Position numbers and translations under genes: made by a program
NCBI GenBank assembly: GCA_949775045.1
Contig: OX459103.1
Span: forward strand, 1-64,000
Reading direction: 5' to 3'
DNA: 64,000 nt
Origin: Metridium senile
Lineage: Eukaryota; Cnidaria; Anthozoa; Actiniaria; Metridiidae
The notes under the pieces: generated by a model
Told to the model about the DNA's origin: nothing
The model's database searches: none
Seen by the model: the letters and a program-made list of their open reading frames with translations, nothing else
In this document: piece after piece, positions 1-13,524 of the stretch
Layout: every line of letters starts with the position of its first letter
Numbering within the stretch: the first letter of the stretch is position 1

Positions 1-3000
1 TACAATGTGTGCAAAAGGGAAAAACGATCCCTTATGTAACCTTTGTTCATAGGTGAACAAAGGTCCCTAATGTAACTTTGTGATCCCTTTTGTAACCTTA
101 CCATGTGTGCAAAAGGGAAAAACGATCCCTTATGTAACCTTTGTTCATAGGTGAACAAAGGTCCCTAATGTAACTTTGTGATCCCTTTTGTAACCTTACC
201 ATGTGTGCAAAAGGGAAAAACGATCCCTTATGTAACCTTTGTTCATAGGTGAACAAAGGTCCCTAATGTAACTTTGTGATCCCTTTTGTAACCTTACCAT
301 GTGTGCAAAAGGGAAAAACGATCCCTTATGTAACCTTTGTTCATAGGTGAACAAAGGTCCCTAATGTAACTTTGTGATCCCTTTTGTAACCTTACCATGT
401 GTGCAAAAGGGAAAAACGATCCCTTATGTAACCTTTGTTCATAGGTGAACAAAGGTCCCTAATGTAACTTTGTGATCCCTTTTGTAACCTTACCATGTGT
501 GCAAAAGGGAAAAACGATCCCTTATGTAACCTTTGTTCATAGGTGAACAAAGGTCCCTAATGTAACTTTGTGATCCCTTTTGTAACCTTACCATGTGTGC
601 AAAAGGGAAAAACGATCCCTTATGTAACCTTTGTTCATAGGTGAACAAAGGTCCCTAATGTAACTTTGTGATCCCTTTTGTAACCTTACCATGTGTGCAA
701 AAGGGAAAAACGATCCCTTATGTAACCTTTGTTCATAGGTGAACAAAGGTCCCTAATGTAACTTTGTGATCCCTTTTGTAACCTTACCATGTGTGCAAAA
801 GGGAAAAACGATCCCTTATGTAACCTTTGTTCATAGGTGAACAAAGGTCCCTAATGTAACTTTGTGATCCCTTTTGTAACCTTACCATGTGTGCAAAAGG
901 GAAAAACGATCCCTTATGTAACCTTTGTTCATAGGTGAACAAAGGTCCCTAATGTAACTTTGTGATCCCTTTTGTAACCTTACCTTGTGTGCAAAAGGGA
1001 AAAACGATCCCTTATGTAACCTTGGTTCATAGGTTAACAAAGGTCCCTAATGTAACTTTGTGATCCCTTTTGTAACCTTACAATGTGTGCAAAAGGGAAA
1101 AACGATCCCTTATGTAACCTTTGTTCATAGGTGAACAAAGGTCCCTAATGTAACTTTGTGATCCCTTTTGTAACCTTACCATGTGTGCAAAAGGGAAAAA
1201 CGATCCCTTATGTAACCTTTGTTCATAGGTGAACAAAGGTCCCTAATGTAACTTTGTGATCCCTTTTGTAACCTTACCTTGTGTGCAAAAGGGAAAAACG
1301 ATCCCTTATGTAACCTTTGTTCATAGGTGAACAAAGGTCCCTAATGTAACTTTGTGATCCCTTTTGTAACCTTACCATGTGTGCAAAAGGGAAAAACGAT
1401 CCCTTATGTAACCTTTGTTCATAGGTGAACAAAGGTCCCTAATGTAACTTTGTGATCCCTTTTGTAACCTTACCATGTGTGCAAAAGGGAAAAACGATCC
1501 CTTATGTAACCTTTGTTCATAGGTGAACAAAGGTCCCTAATGTAACTTTGTGATCCCTTTTGTAACCTTACCATGTGTGCAAAAGGGAAAAACGATCCCT
1601 TATGTAACCTTTGTTCATAGGTGAACAAAGGTCCCTAATGTAACTTTGTGATCCCTTTTGTAACCTTACCATGTGTGCAAAAGGGAAAAACGATCCCTTA
1701 TGTAACCTTTGTTCATAGGTGAACAAAGGTCCCTAATGTAACTTTGTGATCCCTTTTGTAACCTTACCATGTGTGCAAAAGAGAAAAACGATCCCTTATG
1801 TAACCTTTGTTCATAGGTGAACAAAGGTCCCTAATGTAACTTTGTGATCCCTTTTGTAACCTTACCATGTGTGCAAAAGGGAAAAACGATCCCTTATGTA
1901 ACCTTTGTTCATAGGTGAACAAAGGTCCCTAATGTAACTTTGTGATCCCTTTTGTAACCTTACCTTGTGTGCAAAAGGGAAAAACGATCCCTTATGTAAC
2001 CTTTGTTCATAGGTGAACAAAGGTCCCTAATGTAACTTTGTGATCCCTTTTGTAACCTTACCTTGTGTGCAAAAGGGAAAAACGATCCCTTATGTAACCT
2101 TGGTTCATAGGTTAACAAAGGTCCCTAATGTAACTTTGTGATCCCTTTTGTAACCTTACAATGTGTGCAAAAGGGAAAAACGATCCCTTATGTAACCTTT
2201 GTTCATAGGTGAACAAAGGTCCCTAATGTAACTTTGTGATCCCTTTTGTAACCTTACCATGTGTGCAAAAGGGAAAAACGATCCCTTATGTAACCTTTGT
2301 TCATAGGTGAACAAAGGTCCCTAATGTAACTTTGTGATCCCTTTTGTAACCTTACCTTGTGTGCAAAAGGGAAAAACGATCCCTTATGTAACCTTTGTTC
2401 ATAGGTGAACAAAGGTCCCTAATGTAACTTTGTGATCCCTTTTGTAACCTTACCTTGTGTGCAAAAGGGAAAAACGATCCCTTATGTAACCTTGGTTCAT
2501 AGGTTAACAAAGGTCCCTAATGTAACTTTGTGATCCCTTTTGTAACCTTACAATGTGTGCAAAAGGGAAAAACGATCCTTTATGTAACCTTTGTTCATAG
2601 GTGAACAAAGGTCCCTAATGTAACTTTGTGATCCCTTTTGTAACCTTACCATGTGTGCAAAAGGGAAAAACGATCCCTTATGTAACCTTTGTTCATAGGT
2701 GAACAAAGGTCCCTAATGTAACTTTGTGATCCCTTTTGTAACCTTACCATGTGTGCAAAAGGGAAAAACGATCCCTTATGTAACCTTTGTTCATAGGTGA
2801 ACAAAGGTCCCTAATGTAACTTTGTGATCCCTTTTGTAACCTTACCATGTGTGCAAAAGGGAAAAACGATCCCTTATGTAACCTTTGTTCATAGGTGAAC
2901 AAAGGTCCCTAATGTAACTTTGTGATCCCTTTTGTAACCTTACCATGTGTGCAAAAGGGAAAAACGATCCCTTATGTAACCTTTGTTCATAGGTGAACAA

Positions 3001-5100
3001 AGGTCCCTAATGTAACTTTGTGATCCCTTTTGTAACCTTACCATGTGTGCAAAAGGGAAAAACGATCCCTTATGTAACCTTTGTTCATAGGTGAACAAAG
3101 GTCCCTAATGTAACTTTGTGATCCCTTTTGTAACCTTACCATGTGTGCAAAAGGGAAAAACGATCCCTTATGTAACCTTTGTTCATAGGTGAACAAAGGT
3201 CCCTAATGTAACTTTGTGATCCCTTTTGTAACCTTACCATGTGTGCAAAAGGGAAAAACGATCCCTTATGTAACCTTTGTTCATAGGTGAACAAAGGTCC
3301 CTAATGTAACTTTGTGATCCCTTTTGTAACCTTACCATGTGTGCAAAAGGGAAAAACGATCCCTTATGTAACCTTGGTTCATAGGTGAACAAAGGTCCCT
3401 AATGTAACTTTGTGATCCCTTTTGTAACCTTACCATGTGTGCAAAAGGGAAAAACGATCCCTTATGTAACCTTTGTTCATAGGTGAACAAAGGTCCCTAA
3501 TGTAACTTTGTGATCCCTTTTGTAACCTTACCTTGTGTGCAAAAGGGAAAGGCGATCCCTTATGTAACCTTTGTTCATAGGTGAACAAAGGTCCCTAATG
3601 TAACTTTGTGATCCCTTTTGTAACCTTACCTTGTGTGCAAAAGGGAAAAACGATCCCTTATGTAACCTTGGTTCATAGGTTAACAAAGGTCCCTAATGTA
3701 ACTTTGTGATCCCTTTTGTAACCTTACAATGTGTGCAAAAGGGAAAAACGATCCCTTATGTAACCTTTGTTCATAGGTGAACAAAGGTCCCTAATGTAAC
3801 TTTGTGATCCCTTTTGTAACCTTACCATGTGTGCAAAAGGGAAAAACGATCCCTTATGTAACCTTTGTTCATAGGTGAACAAAGGTCCCTAATGTAACTT
3901 TGTGATCCCTTTTGTAACCTTACCATGTGTGCAAAAGGGAAAAACGATCCCTTATGTAACCTTTGTTCATAGGTGAACAAAGGTCCCTAATGTAACTTTG
4001 TGATCCCTTTTGTAACCTTACCATGTGTGCAAAAGGGAAAAACGATCCCTTATGTAACCTTTGTTCATAGGTGAACAAAGGTCCCTAATGTAACTTTGTG
4101 ATCCCTTTTGTAACCTTACCATGTGTGCAAAAGGGAAAAACGATCCCTTATGTAACCTTTGTTCATAGGTGAACAAAGGTCCCTAATGTAACTTTGTGAT
4201 CCCTTTTGTAACCTTACCATGTGTGCAAAAGGGAAAAACGATCCCTTATGTAACCTTTGTTCATAGGTGAACAAAGGTCCCTAATGTAACTTTGTGATCC
4301 CTTTTGTAACCTTACCATGTGTGCAAAAGGGAAAAACGATCCCTTATGTAACCTTGGTTCATAGGTGAACAAAGGTCCCTAATGTAACTTTGTGATCCCT
4401 TTTGTAACCTTACCATGTGTGCAAAAGGGAAAAACGATCCCTTATGTAACCTTTGTTCATAGGTGAACAAAGGTCCCTAATGTAACTTTGTGATCCCTTT
4501 TGTAACCTTACCTTGTGTGCAAAAGGGAAAAACGATCCCTTATGTAACCTTTGTTCATAGATGAACAAAGGTCCCTAATGTAACTTTGTGATCCCTTTTG
4601 TAACCTTACCTTGTGTGCAAAAGGGAAAAACGATCCCTTATGTAACCTTGGTTCATAGGTTAACAAAGGTCCCTAATGTAACTTTGTGATCCCTTTTGTA
4701 ACCTTACAATGTGTGCAAAAGGGAAAAACGATCCCTTATGTAACCTTTGTTCATAGGTGAACAAAGGTCCCTAATGTAACTTTGTGATCCCTTTTGTAAC
4801 CTTACCATGTGTGCAAAAGGGAAAAACGATCCCTTATGTAACCTTTGTTCATAGGTGAACAAAGGTCCCTAATGTAACTTTGTGATCCCTTTTGTAACCT
4901 TACCTTGTGTGCAAAAGGGAAAAACGATCCCTTATGTAACCTTTGTTCATAGGTGAACAAAGGTCCCTAATGTAACTTTGTGATCCCTTTTGTAACCTTA
5001 CCTTGTGTGCAAAAGGGAAAAACGATCCCTTATGTAACCTTTGTTCATAGGTGAACAAAGGTCCCTAATGTAACTTTGTGATCCCTTTTGTAACCTTACC
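1..5100. repeat. 98-bp tandem satellite, homogeneous subfamily A
   Basis: About 52 head-to-tail copies of a 98-bp unit, with recurring landmarks exactly 98 bp apart (for example at 101, 199 and 297). The array begins before the window. Most copies differ by 0-2 bases, which indicates recent homogenisation. Each unit carries a perfect inverted repeat with 11-bp arms (ACCTTTGTTCA, TAGG loop, TGAACAAAGGT). It also has three related sub-blocks of the form TCCCTWWTGTAACYTT. A variant pair, in which one base changes in each hairpin arm, recurs just before units starting TACAATG at 1,079, 2,157, 2,549, 3,725 and 4,705. Those spacings are 11, 4, 12 and 10 units. I see no coding potential. Confidence 0.97.
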
Positions 5101-7451
5101 ATGTGTGCAAAAGGGAAAAACGATCCCTTATGTAAACTTTGTTAATAGGTGAACAAAGGTCCCTAATGTAGCTTTGTGATCCTTTTTGTAATCTTACCAT
5201 GGGTGCAAAAGGGAAAAACTTTCCCTTATGTAACCTTTGTTCATAGGTGAACAAAGGTCCCTAATGTAACTTTGTGATCCCTTTTGTAACCTTACCATGT
5301 GTGCAAAAGGGAAAAACGATCCCTTATGTAACCTTTGTTCATAGGTGAACAAAGGTCCCTAATGTAACCTTGTGATCCCTTTTGTAACCTTACCATGGGT
5401 GCAAAAGGGAAAAACGTTCCCTTATGTAAGCTTTGTTCATAGGTGAACAAAGGTCCCTAATGTAACTTTCTGATCCTTTTTGTAACCTTACCAAGGGTGC
5501 AAAAGGGAAAAACGTTCCCTTATGTAACCTTTGTTTATAGGTGAACAAAGGTCCCTAATGTAACTTTGTGATCCTTTTTGTAACCTTACCGTGGGTGCAA
5601 AAGGGAAAAACGTTCCCTTATGTAACCTTTGTTCATAGGTGAACAAAGGTCCCTAATGTAGGTTTGTGATCCTTTTTGTAACCTTACCAAGGGTGCAAAA
5701 GGGAAAAACGTTCCCTTATGTAACCTTTGTTCATAAGTGAACAAAGGTCCCTAATGTAACTTTGTGATCCCTTTTGTAATCTTACCATGGGTGCAAAAGG
5801 GAAAAACGTTCCCTTATGTAACCTTTGTTCATAGGTGAACAAATGTCCCTAATGTAACTTTGTGATCCCTTTTGTAACCTTATCATGGGTGCAAAAGGGA
5901 AAAACGTAACCTTATGTAACCTTTGTTTATAGGTGAACAAATGTCCCTAATGTAACTTTGTGATCCGTTTTGTAACCTTACCGTGGGTGCAAAAGGGAAA
6001 AACGTTCCCTTATGTAACCTTTGTTCATAGGTGAACAAAGGTCCCTAATGTAACTTTGTGATCCCTTTTGTAACCTTACCATGTGTGCAAAAGGGAAAAA
6101 CGATCCCTTATGTAACCTTTGTTCATAGGTGAACAAAGGTCCCTAATGTAACTTTGTGATCCCTTTTGTAACCTTACCTTGTGTGCAAAAGGGAAAAACG
6201 ATCCCTTATGTAACCTTTGTTCATAGGTGAACAAAGGTCCCTAATGTAACTTTGTGATCCCTTTTGTAACCTTACCATGTGTGCAAAAGGGAAAAACGAT
6301 CCCTTATGTAAACTTTGTTAATAGGTGAACAAAGGTCCCTAATGTAGCTTTGTGATCCTTTTTGTAATCTTACCATGGGTGCAAAAGGGAAAAACTTTCC
6401 CTTATGTAACCTTTGTTCATAGGTGAACAAAGGTCCCTAATGTAACTTTGTGATCCCTTTTGTAACCTTACCATGTGTGCAAAAGGGAAAAACGATCCCT
6501 TATGTAACCTTTGTTCATAGGTTAACAAAGGTCCCTAATGTAACCTTGTGATCCCTTTTGTAACCTTACCATGGGTGCAAAAGGGAAAAACGTTCCCTTA
6601 TGTAAGCTTTGTTCATAGGTGAACAAAGGTCCCTAATGTAACTTTCTGATCCTTTTTGTAACCTTACCAAGGGTGCAAAAGGGAAAAACGTTCCCTTATG
6701 TAACCTTTGTTTATAGGTGAACAAAGGTCCCTAATGTAACTTTGTGATCCTTTTTGTAACCTTACCGTGGGTGCAAAAGGGAAAAACGTTCCCTTATGTA
6801 ACCTTTGTTCATAGGTGAACAAAGGTCCCTAATGTAGCTTTGTGATCCTTTTTGTAACCTTACCAAGGGTGCAAAAGGGAAAAACGTTCCCTTATGTAAC
6901 CTTTGTTCATAAGTGAACAAAGGTCCCTAATGTAACTTTGTGATCCCTTTTGTAATCTTACCATGGGTGCAAAAGGGAAAAACGTTCCCTTATGTAACCT
7001 TTGTTCATAGGTGAACAAATGTCCCTAATGTAACTTTGTGATCCCTTTTGTAACCTTACCATGGGTGCAAATGGGAAAAACGTAACCTTATGTAACCTTT
7101 GTTCATAGGTGAACAAATGTCCCTAATGTAACTTTGTGATCCCTTTTATAACCTTACCATGGGTGCAAAAGGGAAAAACGTTCCCTTATGTAACCTTTGT
7201 TCATAGGTGAACAAATGTCCCTAATGTAACTTTGTGATCCCTTTTGTAACCTTATCATGGGTGCAAAAGGGAAAAACGTAACCTTATGTAACCTTTGTTT
7301 ATAGGTGAACAAATGTCCCTAATGTAACTTTGTGATCCTTTTTGTAACCTTACCGTGGGTGCAAAAGGGAAAAACGTTCTCTTATGTAACCTTTGTTCAT
7401 AGGTGAACAAAGGTCCCTAATGTAACTTTCTGATCCTTTTTGTAACCTTCC
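5100..7451. repeat. Two copies of a 12-unit (1,176-bp) higher-order repeat
   Basis: Private variants recur exactly 1,176 bp apart, which is 12 x 98. Examples are the AAACTTTGTTAATAGG unit near 5,135 and 6,311, the GTAACCTTGTGATCC variant near 5,357 and 6,533, and the TAAGCTTTG variant near 5,427 and 6,603. This shows amplification of a multi-unit block rather than of single monomers. Confidence 0.85.
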
Positions 7452-9339
7452 CATGGGTGCAAAAGGGATAAACGTTCCCTTATGTAACCTTTGTTCATAG
7501 GTGAACAAAGGTGCCTAATGTAACTTTGTGATCCTTTTTGTAACCTTACCGTGGGTGCAAAAGGGAAAAACGTTCCCTTATGTAACCTTTGCTCATAGGT
7601 GAACATAGATCCCTAATGTAACTTTGTGATCCTTTTTATAACCTTACTAAGGGTGCAAAAGGGAAAAACGTTCCCTTATGTAACCTTTGTTCATAGGTGA
7701 ACAAAGGTCCCTAATGTAACTTTGTGATCCTTTTTGTAAACTTACCATGGTTGTAAAAGGGAAAAACGTTCCCTTATGTAACCTTTGTTCATAGGTGAAC
7801 AAAGGTCCCTAATGTAACTTTGTGATCCTTTTTGTAACCTTACCATGGGTGCAAAAGGGAAAAACGTTCCCTTATGTAACCTTTGTTCATAGGTGAACAT
7901 AGGTCCCTAATGTAACTTTGTGATCCTTTTTGTAACCTTACCCTGGGTGCAAAAGGGAAAAACGTTCTCTTATGTAATCTTTGTTCATAGGTGAACAAAT
8001 GTCCCTAATGTAACTTTGTGATCCCTTTTGTATCCTTACCATGGGTGCAAAAGGGAAAAACGTTCCATTATGTAACCTTTGTTCATAGTTGAACAAATGT
8101 CCCTAATGTAACTTTCTGATCCTTTTTGTAACCTTACCATGGGTGCAAAAGGGAAAAACGTTCTCTTATGTAACCTTTGTTCATAGGTGAACAAAGGTCC
8201 CTAATGTAACTTTCTGATCCTTTTTGTAACCTTGCCATGGGTGCAAAAGGGATAAACGTTCCCTTATGTAACCTTTGTTCATAGGTGAACAAAGGTCCCT
8301 AATGTAACTTTGTGATCCTTTTTGTAACCTTACCGTGGGTACAAAAGGGAAAAACGTTCCCTTATGTAACCTTTGTTCATAGGTGAACAAAGGTCCCTAA
8401 TGTAACTTTGTGATCCTTTTTGTAACCTTACTATGTGTGCAAAAGGGAAAAACGATCCCTTATGTAACCCTTGTTCATAGGTGAACAAAGGTCCCTAATG
8501 TAACCTTGTGATCCCTTTTGTAACCTTACCATGGGTGCAAAAGGGAAAAACGTTCCCTTATGTAAGCTTTGTTCATAGGTGAACAAAGGTCACTAATGTA
8601 ACTTTGTGATCCTTTTTGTAACCTTACCAAGGGTGCAAAAGGGAAAAACGTTCCCTTATGTAACCTTTGTTTATAGGTGAACAAAGGTCCCTAATGTAAC
8701 TTTGTGATCCTTTTTGTAACCTTACCGTGGGTGCAAAAGGGAAAAACGTTCCCTTATGTAACCTTTGCTCATAGGTGAACATAGATCCCTAATGTAACTT
8801 TGTGATCCTTTTTGTAACCTTACTAAGGGTGCAAAAGGGAAAAACGTTCCCTTATGTAACCTTTGTTCATAGGTGAACAAAGGTCCCTAATGTAACTTTG
8901 TGATCCTTTTTGTAAACTTACCATGGTTGTAAAAGGGAAAAACGTTCCCTTATGTAACCTTTGTTCATAGGTGAACAAAGGTCCCTAATGTAACTTTGTG
9001 ATCCTTTTTGTAACCTTACCATGGGTGCAAAAGGGAAAAACGTTCCCTTATGTAACCTTTGTTCATAGGTGAACATAGGTCCCTAATGTAACTTTGTGAT
9101 CCTTTTTGTAACCTTACCAAGGGTGCAAAAGGGAAAAACGTTCCCTTATGTAACCTTTGTTTATAGGTGAACAAAGGTCCCTAATGTAACTTTGTGATCC
9201 TTTTTGTAACCTTACCGTGGGTGCAAAAGGGAAAAACGTTCCCTTATGTAACCTTTGTTCATAGGTGAACATAGGTCCCTAATGTAACTTTGTGATCCTT
9301 TTTGTAACCTTACCAAGGGTGCAAAAGGGAAAAACGTTC

Positions 9340-12300
9340 CCTTATGTAACCTTTGTTTATAGGTGAACAAATGTCCCTAATGTAACTTTCTGATCCTTTT
9401 TGTAACCTTACCATGGGTGCAAAAGGGAAAAACGTTCTCTTATGTAACCTTTGTTCATAGGTGAACAAAGGTCCCTAATGTAACTTTCTGATCCTTTTTG
9501 TAACCTTGCCATGGGTGCAAAAGGGATAAACGTTCCCTTATGTAACCTTTGTTCATAGGTGAACAAAGGTCCCTAATGTAACTTTGTGATCCTTTTTGTA
9601 ACCTTACCGTGGGTACAAAAGGGAAAAACGTTCCCTTATGTAACCTTTGTTCATAGGTGAACAAAGGTCCCTAATGTAACTTTGTGATCCTTTTTGTAAC
9701 CTTACTATGTGTGCAAAAGGGAAAAACGATCCCTTATGTAACCCTTGTTCATAGGTGAACAAAGGTCCCTAATGTAACCTTGTGATCCCTTTTGTAACCT
9801 TACCATGGGTGCAAAAGGGAAAAACGTTCCCTTATGTAAGCTTTGTTCATAGGTGAACAAAGGTCACTAATGTAACTTTGTGATCCTTTTTGTAACCTTA
9901 CCAAGGGTGCAAAAGGGAAAAACGTTCCCTTATGTAACCTTTGTTTATAGGTGAACAAAGGTCCCTAATGTAACTTTGTGATCCTTTTTGTAACCTTACC
10001 GTGGGTGCAAAAGGGAAAAACGTTCCCTTATGTAACCTTTGCTCATAGGTGAACATAGATCCCTAATGTAACTTTGTGATCCTTTTTGTAACCTTACTAA
10101 GGGTGCAAAAGGGAAAAACGTTCCCTTATGTAACCTTTGTTCATAGGTGAACAAAGGTCCCTAATGTAACTTTGTGATCCTTTTTGTAAACTTACCATGG
10201 TTGTAAAAGGGAAAAACGTTCCCTTATGTAACCTTTGTTCATAGGTGAACAAAGGTCCCTAATGTAACTTTGTGATCCTTTTTGTAACCTTACCATGGGT
10301 GCAAAAGGGAAAAACGTTCCCTTATGTAACCTTTGTTCATAGGTGAACATAGGTCCCTAATGTAACTTTGTGATCCTTTTTGTAACCTTACCAAGGGTGC
10401 AAAAGGGAAAAACGTTCCCTTATGTAACCTTTGTTTATAGGTGAACAAAGGTCCCTAATGTAACTTTGTGATCCTTTTTGTAACCTTACCGTGGGTGCAA
10501 AAGGGAAAAACGTTCCCTTATGTAATCTTTGCTCATAGGTGAACATAGGTCCCTAATGTAACTTTGTGATCCTTTTTGTAACCTTACCCTGGGTGCAAAA
10601 GGGAAAAACGTTCTCTTATGTAACCTTTGTTCATAGGTGAACAAAGGTCCCTAATGTAACTTTCTGATCCTTTTTGTAACCTTCCCATGGGTGCAAAAGG
10701 GATAAACGTTCCCTTATGTAACCTTTGTTCATAGGTGAACAAAGGTGCCTAATGTAACTTTGTGATCCTTTTTGTAACCTTACCGTGGGTACAAAAGGGA
10801 AAAACGTTCCCTTATGTAACCTTTGTTCATAGGTGAACAAAGGTCCCTAATGTAACTTTGTGATCCTTTTTGTAAACTTACCATGGGTGTAAAAGGGAAA
10901 AACGTTCCCTTATGTTACCTTTGTTCATAGGTGAACAAAGGTCCCTAATGTAGCTTTGTGATCCTTTTTGTAACCTTACCAAGGGTGCAAAAGGGAAAAA
11001 CGTTCCCTTATGTAACCTTTGTTTATAGGTGAACAAATGTCCCTAATGTAACTTTCTGATCCTTTTTGTAACCTTACCATGGGTGCAAAAGGGAAAAACG
11101 TTCTCTTATGTAACCTTTGTTCATAGGTGAACAAAGGTCCCTAATGTAACTTTCTGATCCTTTTTGTAACCTTGCCATGGGTGCAAAAGGGATAAACGTT
11201 CCCTTATGTAACCTTTGTTCATAGGTGAACAAAGGTCCCTAATGTAACTTTGTGATCCTTTTTGTAACCTTACCGTGGGTACAAAAGGGAAAAACGTTCC
11301 CTTATGTAACCTTTGTTCATAGGTGAACAAAGGTCCCTAATGTAACTTTGTGATCCTTTTTGTAACCTTACTATGTGTGCAAAAGGGAAAAACGATCCCT
11401 TATGTAACCCTTGTTCATAGGTGAACAAAGGTCCCTAATGTAACCTTGTGATCCCTTTTGTAACCTTACCATGGGTGCAAAAGGGAAAAACGTTCCCTTA
11501 TGTAAGCTTTGTTCATAGGTGAACAAAGGTCACTAATGTAACTTTGTGATCCTTTTTGTAACCTTACCAAGGGTGCAAAAGGGAAAAACGTTCCCTTATG
11601 TAACCTTTGTTTATAGGTGAACAAAGGTCCCTAATGTAACTTTGTGATCCTTTTTGTAACCTTACCGTGGGTGCAAAAGGGAAAAACGTTCCCTTATGTA
11701 ACCTTTGCTCATAGGTGAACATAGATCCCTAATGTAACTTTGTGATCCTTTTTGTAACCTTACTAAGGGTGCAAAAGGGAAAAACGTTCCCTTATGTAAC
11801 CTTTGTTCATAGGTGAACAAAGGTCCCTAATGTAACTTTGTGATCCTTTTTGTAAACTTACCATGGTTGTAAAAGGGAAAAACGTTCCCTTATGTAACCT
11901 TTGTTCATAGGTGAACAAAGGTCCCTAATGTAACTTTGTGATCCTTTTTGTAACCTTACCATGGGTGCAAAAGGGAAAAACGTTCCCTTATGTAACCTTT
12001 GTTCATAGGTGAACATAGGTCCCTAATGTAACTTTGTGATCCTTTTTGTAACCTTACCAAGGGTGCAAAAGGGAAAAACGTTCCCTTATGTAACCTTTGT
12101 TTATAGGTGAACAAAGGTCCCTAATGTAACTTTGTGATCCTTTTTGTAACCTTACCGTGGGTGCAAAAGGGAAAAACGTTCCCTTATGTAATCTTTGCTC
12201 ATAGGTGAACATAGGTCCCTAATGTAACTTTGTGATCCTTTTTGTAACCTTACCCTGGGTGCAAAAGGGAAAAACGTTCTCTTATGTAACCTTTGTTCAT

Positions 12301-12671
12301 AGGTGAACAAAGGTCCCTAATGTAACTTTCTGATCCTTTTTGTAACCTTCCCATGGGTGCAAAAGGGATAAACGTTCCCTTATGTAACCTTTGTTCATAG
12401 GTGAACAAAGGTGCCTAATGTAACTTTGTGATCCTTTTTGTAACCTTACCGTGGGTACAAAAGGGAAAAACGTTCCCTTATGTAACCTTTGTTCATAGGT
12501 GAACAAAGGTCCCTAATGTAACTTTGTGATCCTTTTTGTAAACTTACCATGGGTGTAAAAGGGAAAAACGTTCCCTTATGTTACCTTTGTTCATAGGTGA
12601 ACAAAGGTCCCTAATGTAGCTTTGTGATCCTTTTTGTAACCTTACCAAGGGTGCAAAAGGGAAAAACGTTC
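9340..12671. repeat. Two copies of a 17-unit (1,666-bp) higher-order repeat
   Basis: The variant series in 9,340-11,005 is repeated in 11,006-12,671 with an offset of 1,666 bp (17 x 98). It includes units with GGATAAACGTT, CATAGATCCC and ATGTTACC variants. Part of the series is also present near 8,160-9,340 at an offset of 1,274 bp (13 x 98), and the CATAGATCCC unit near 7,590 is a further 12 units upstream. Several rounds of block duplication are implied. Confidence 0.8.
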
Positions 12672-12784
12672 CCTTATGTAACCTTTGTTCATAAGTGAAC
12701 AAAGGTCCCTAATGTAACTTTGTGATCCCTTTTGTAACCTTACCATGGGTGCAAAAGGGAAAAACGTTCCCTTATGTAACCTTG

Positions 12785-13420
12785 GAAGGTTAGAAAAGAG
12801 ACAAAGTGTGTAACCTATGATGGTTACTTAAGGGAACAAAGGTCCCTAATGTAACTTTGTGATCCTTTTTGTAACCTTACCATGGGTGCAAAACGGAAAA
12901 ACGTTCCCTTATGTAACCTTGGAAGGTTACAAAAGAGACCAAGTGTTCCTTTTTGTAACCAGTTGATGGTTACTTAAGAGAACAATGGTCCCTAATATAA
13001 ATTTGTGATCCTTTTTTAACCTTACCATGGGTGCAAAAGGGAAAAACGTTCCCTTATATAACCTTGGAAGATTACAAAAGAGATCAAGCTTCCTTTTTGT
13101 AACGTATGATGGTTACTTAAGGGAACAAACGTCCCTAATGTAACTTTGTGATTCTTTTTGTAACCTTACCATGGGTGCAAAAGGAAAAAAAACGTTCCAT
13201 TATGTAACCTTGGAAGGTTACAAAAGAGACTAAGTGTTACTTTTTGTAACCAAGTGATGGTTACTTAAGGGAACAAAGGTCCCTAATGTAACTTTGTGAT
13301 CCTTTTTGTAACCTTACCATGGGTGCAAAAGGAAAAAACGTTCCCTTATGTAACCTTGGAAGGTTGCAAAAGAGACCAAGTGTTCCTTTTTGTAACCTAT
13401 GATGTTTTATATAGAAGAAG
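12785..13420. repeat. Satellite edge with an expanded unit of about 145 bp
   Basis: Beyond 12,785 the CATGGGTGC landmark recurs at 12,743, 12,881, 13,026, 13,170 and 13,318, giving spacings of 138-148 bp instead of 98. The extra half-unit of about 49 bp (GGAAGGTTACAAAAGAGACC and following, then GATGGTTACTTAAGG) replaces the central hairpin. This is either the ancestral unit or an edge-specific composite. The array fades into unique sequence by about 13,420. Confidence 0.85.
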
Positions 13421-13524
13421 TTTGTTTGAATTTGGGAATTCATCTAAAGTAACAATAGAGGAATGCTAACCAACTTGAATGTTAACAAACTTGATGACAT
13501 TTCGTTGCAAACTTTTCATCGATT

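Larger units (their letters stand above)
5100..12785. repeat. 98-bp tandem satellite, diverged subfamily B
   Basis: The same 98-bp unit continues for about 78 more copies. Diagnostic changes are ACGTTCCC instead of ACGATCCC, CCTTTTTGT instead of CCCTTTTGT, and a GGGTGC start. The ACGTT change lengthens a second inverted repeat (AAGGGAA, AAACG, TTCCCTT) from 6-bp to 7-bp arms. A-type units reappear at about 6,050-6,300, and A/B mixed units near 8,430, 9,700 and 11,370, so the subfamilies are interleaved by segmental amplification. The recurring 69-codon minus-strand ORFs are produced by the repeat and are not genes. Confidence 0.95.

Noticed and set aside
1..5100. CRISPR-like array
   Set aside because: Units are contiguous with no unique spacers, and the whole window is eukaryotic.
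7397..12506. Six near-identical 69-codon minus-strand ORFs
   Set aside because: They fall wholly inside the 98-bp satellite and recur only because variant units recur. 98 is not a multiple of 3, so frames break at once.
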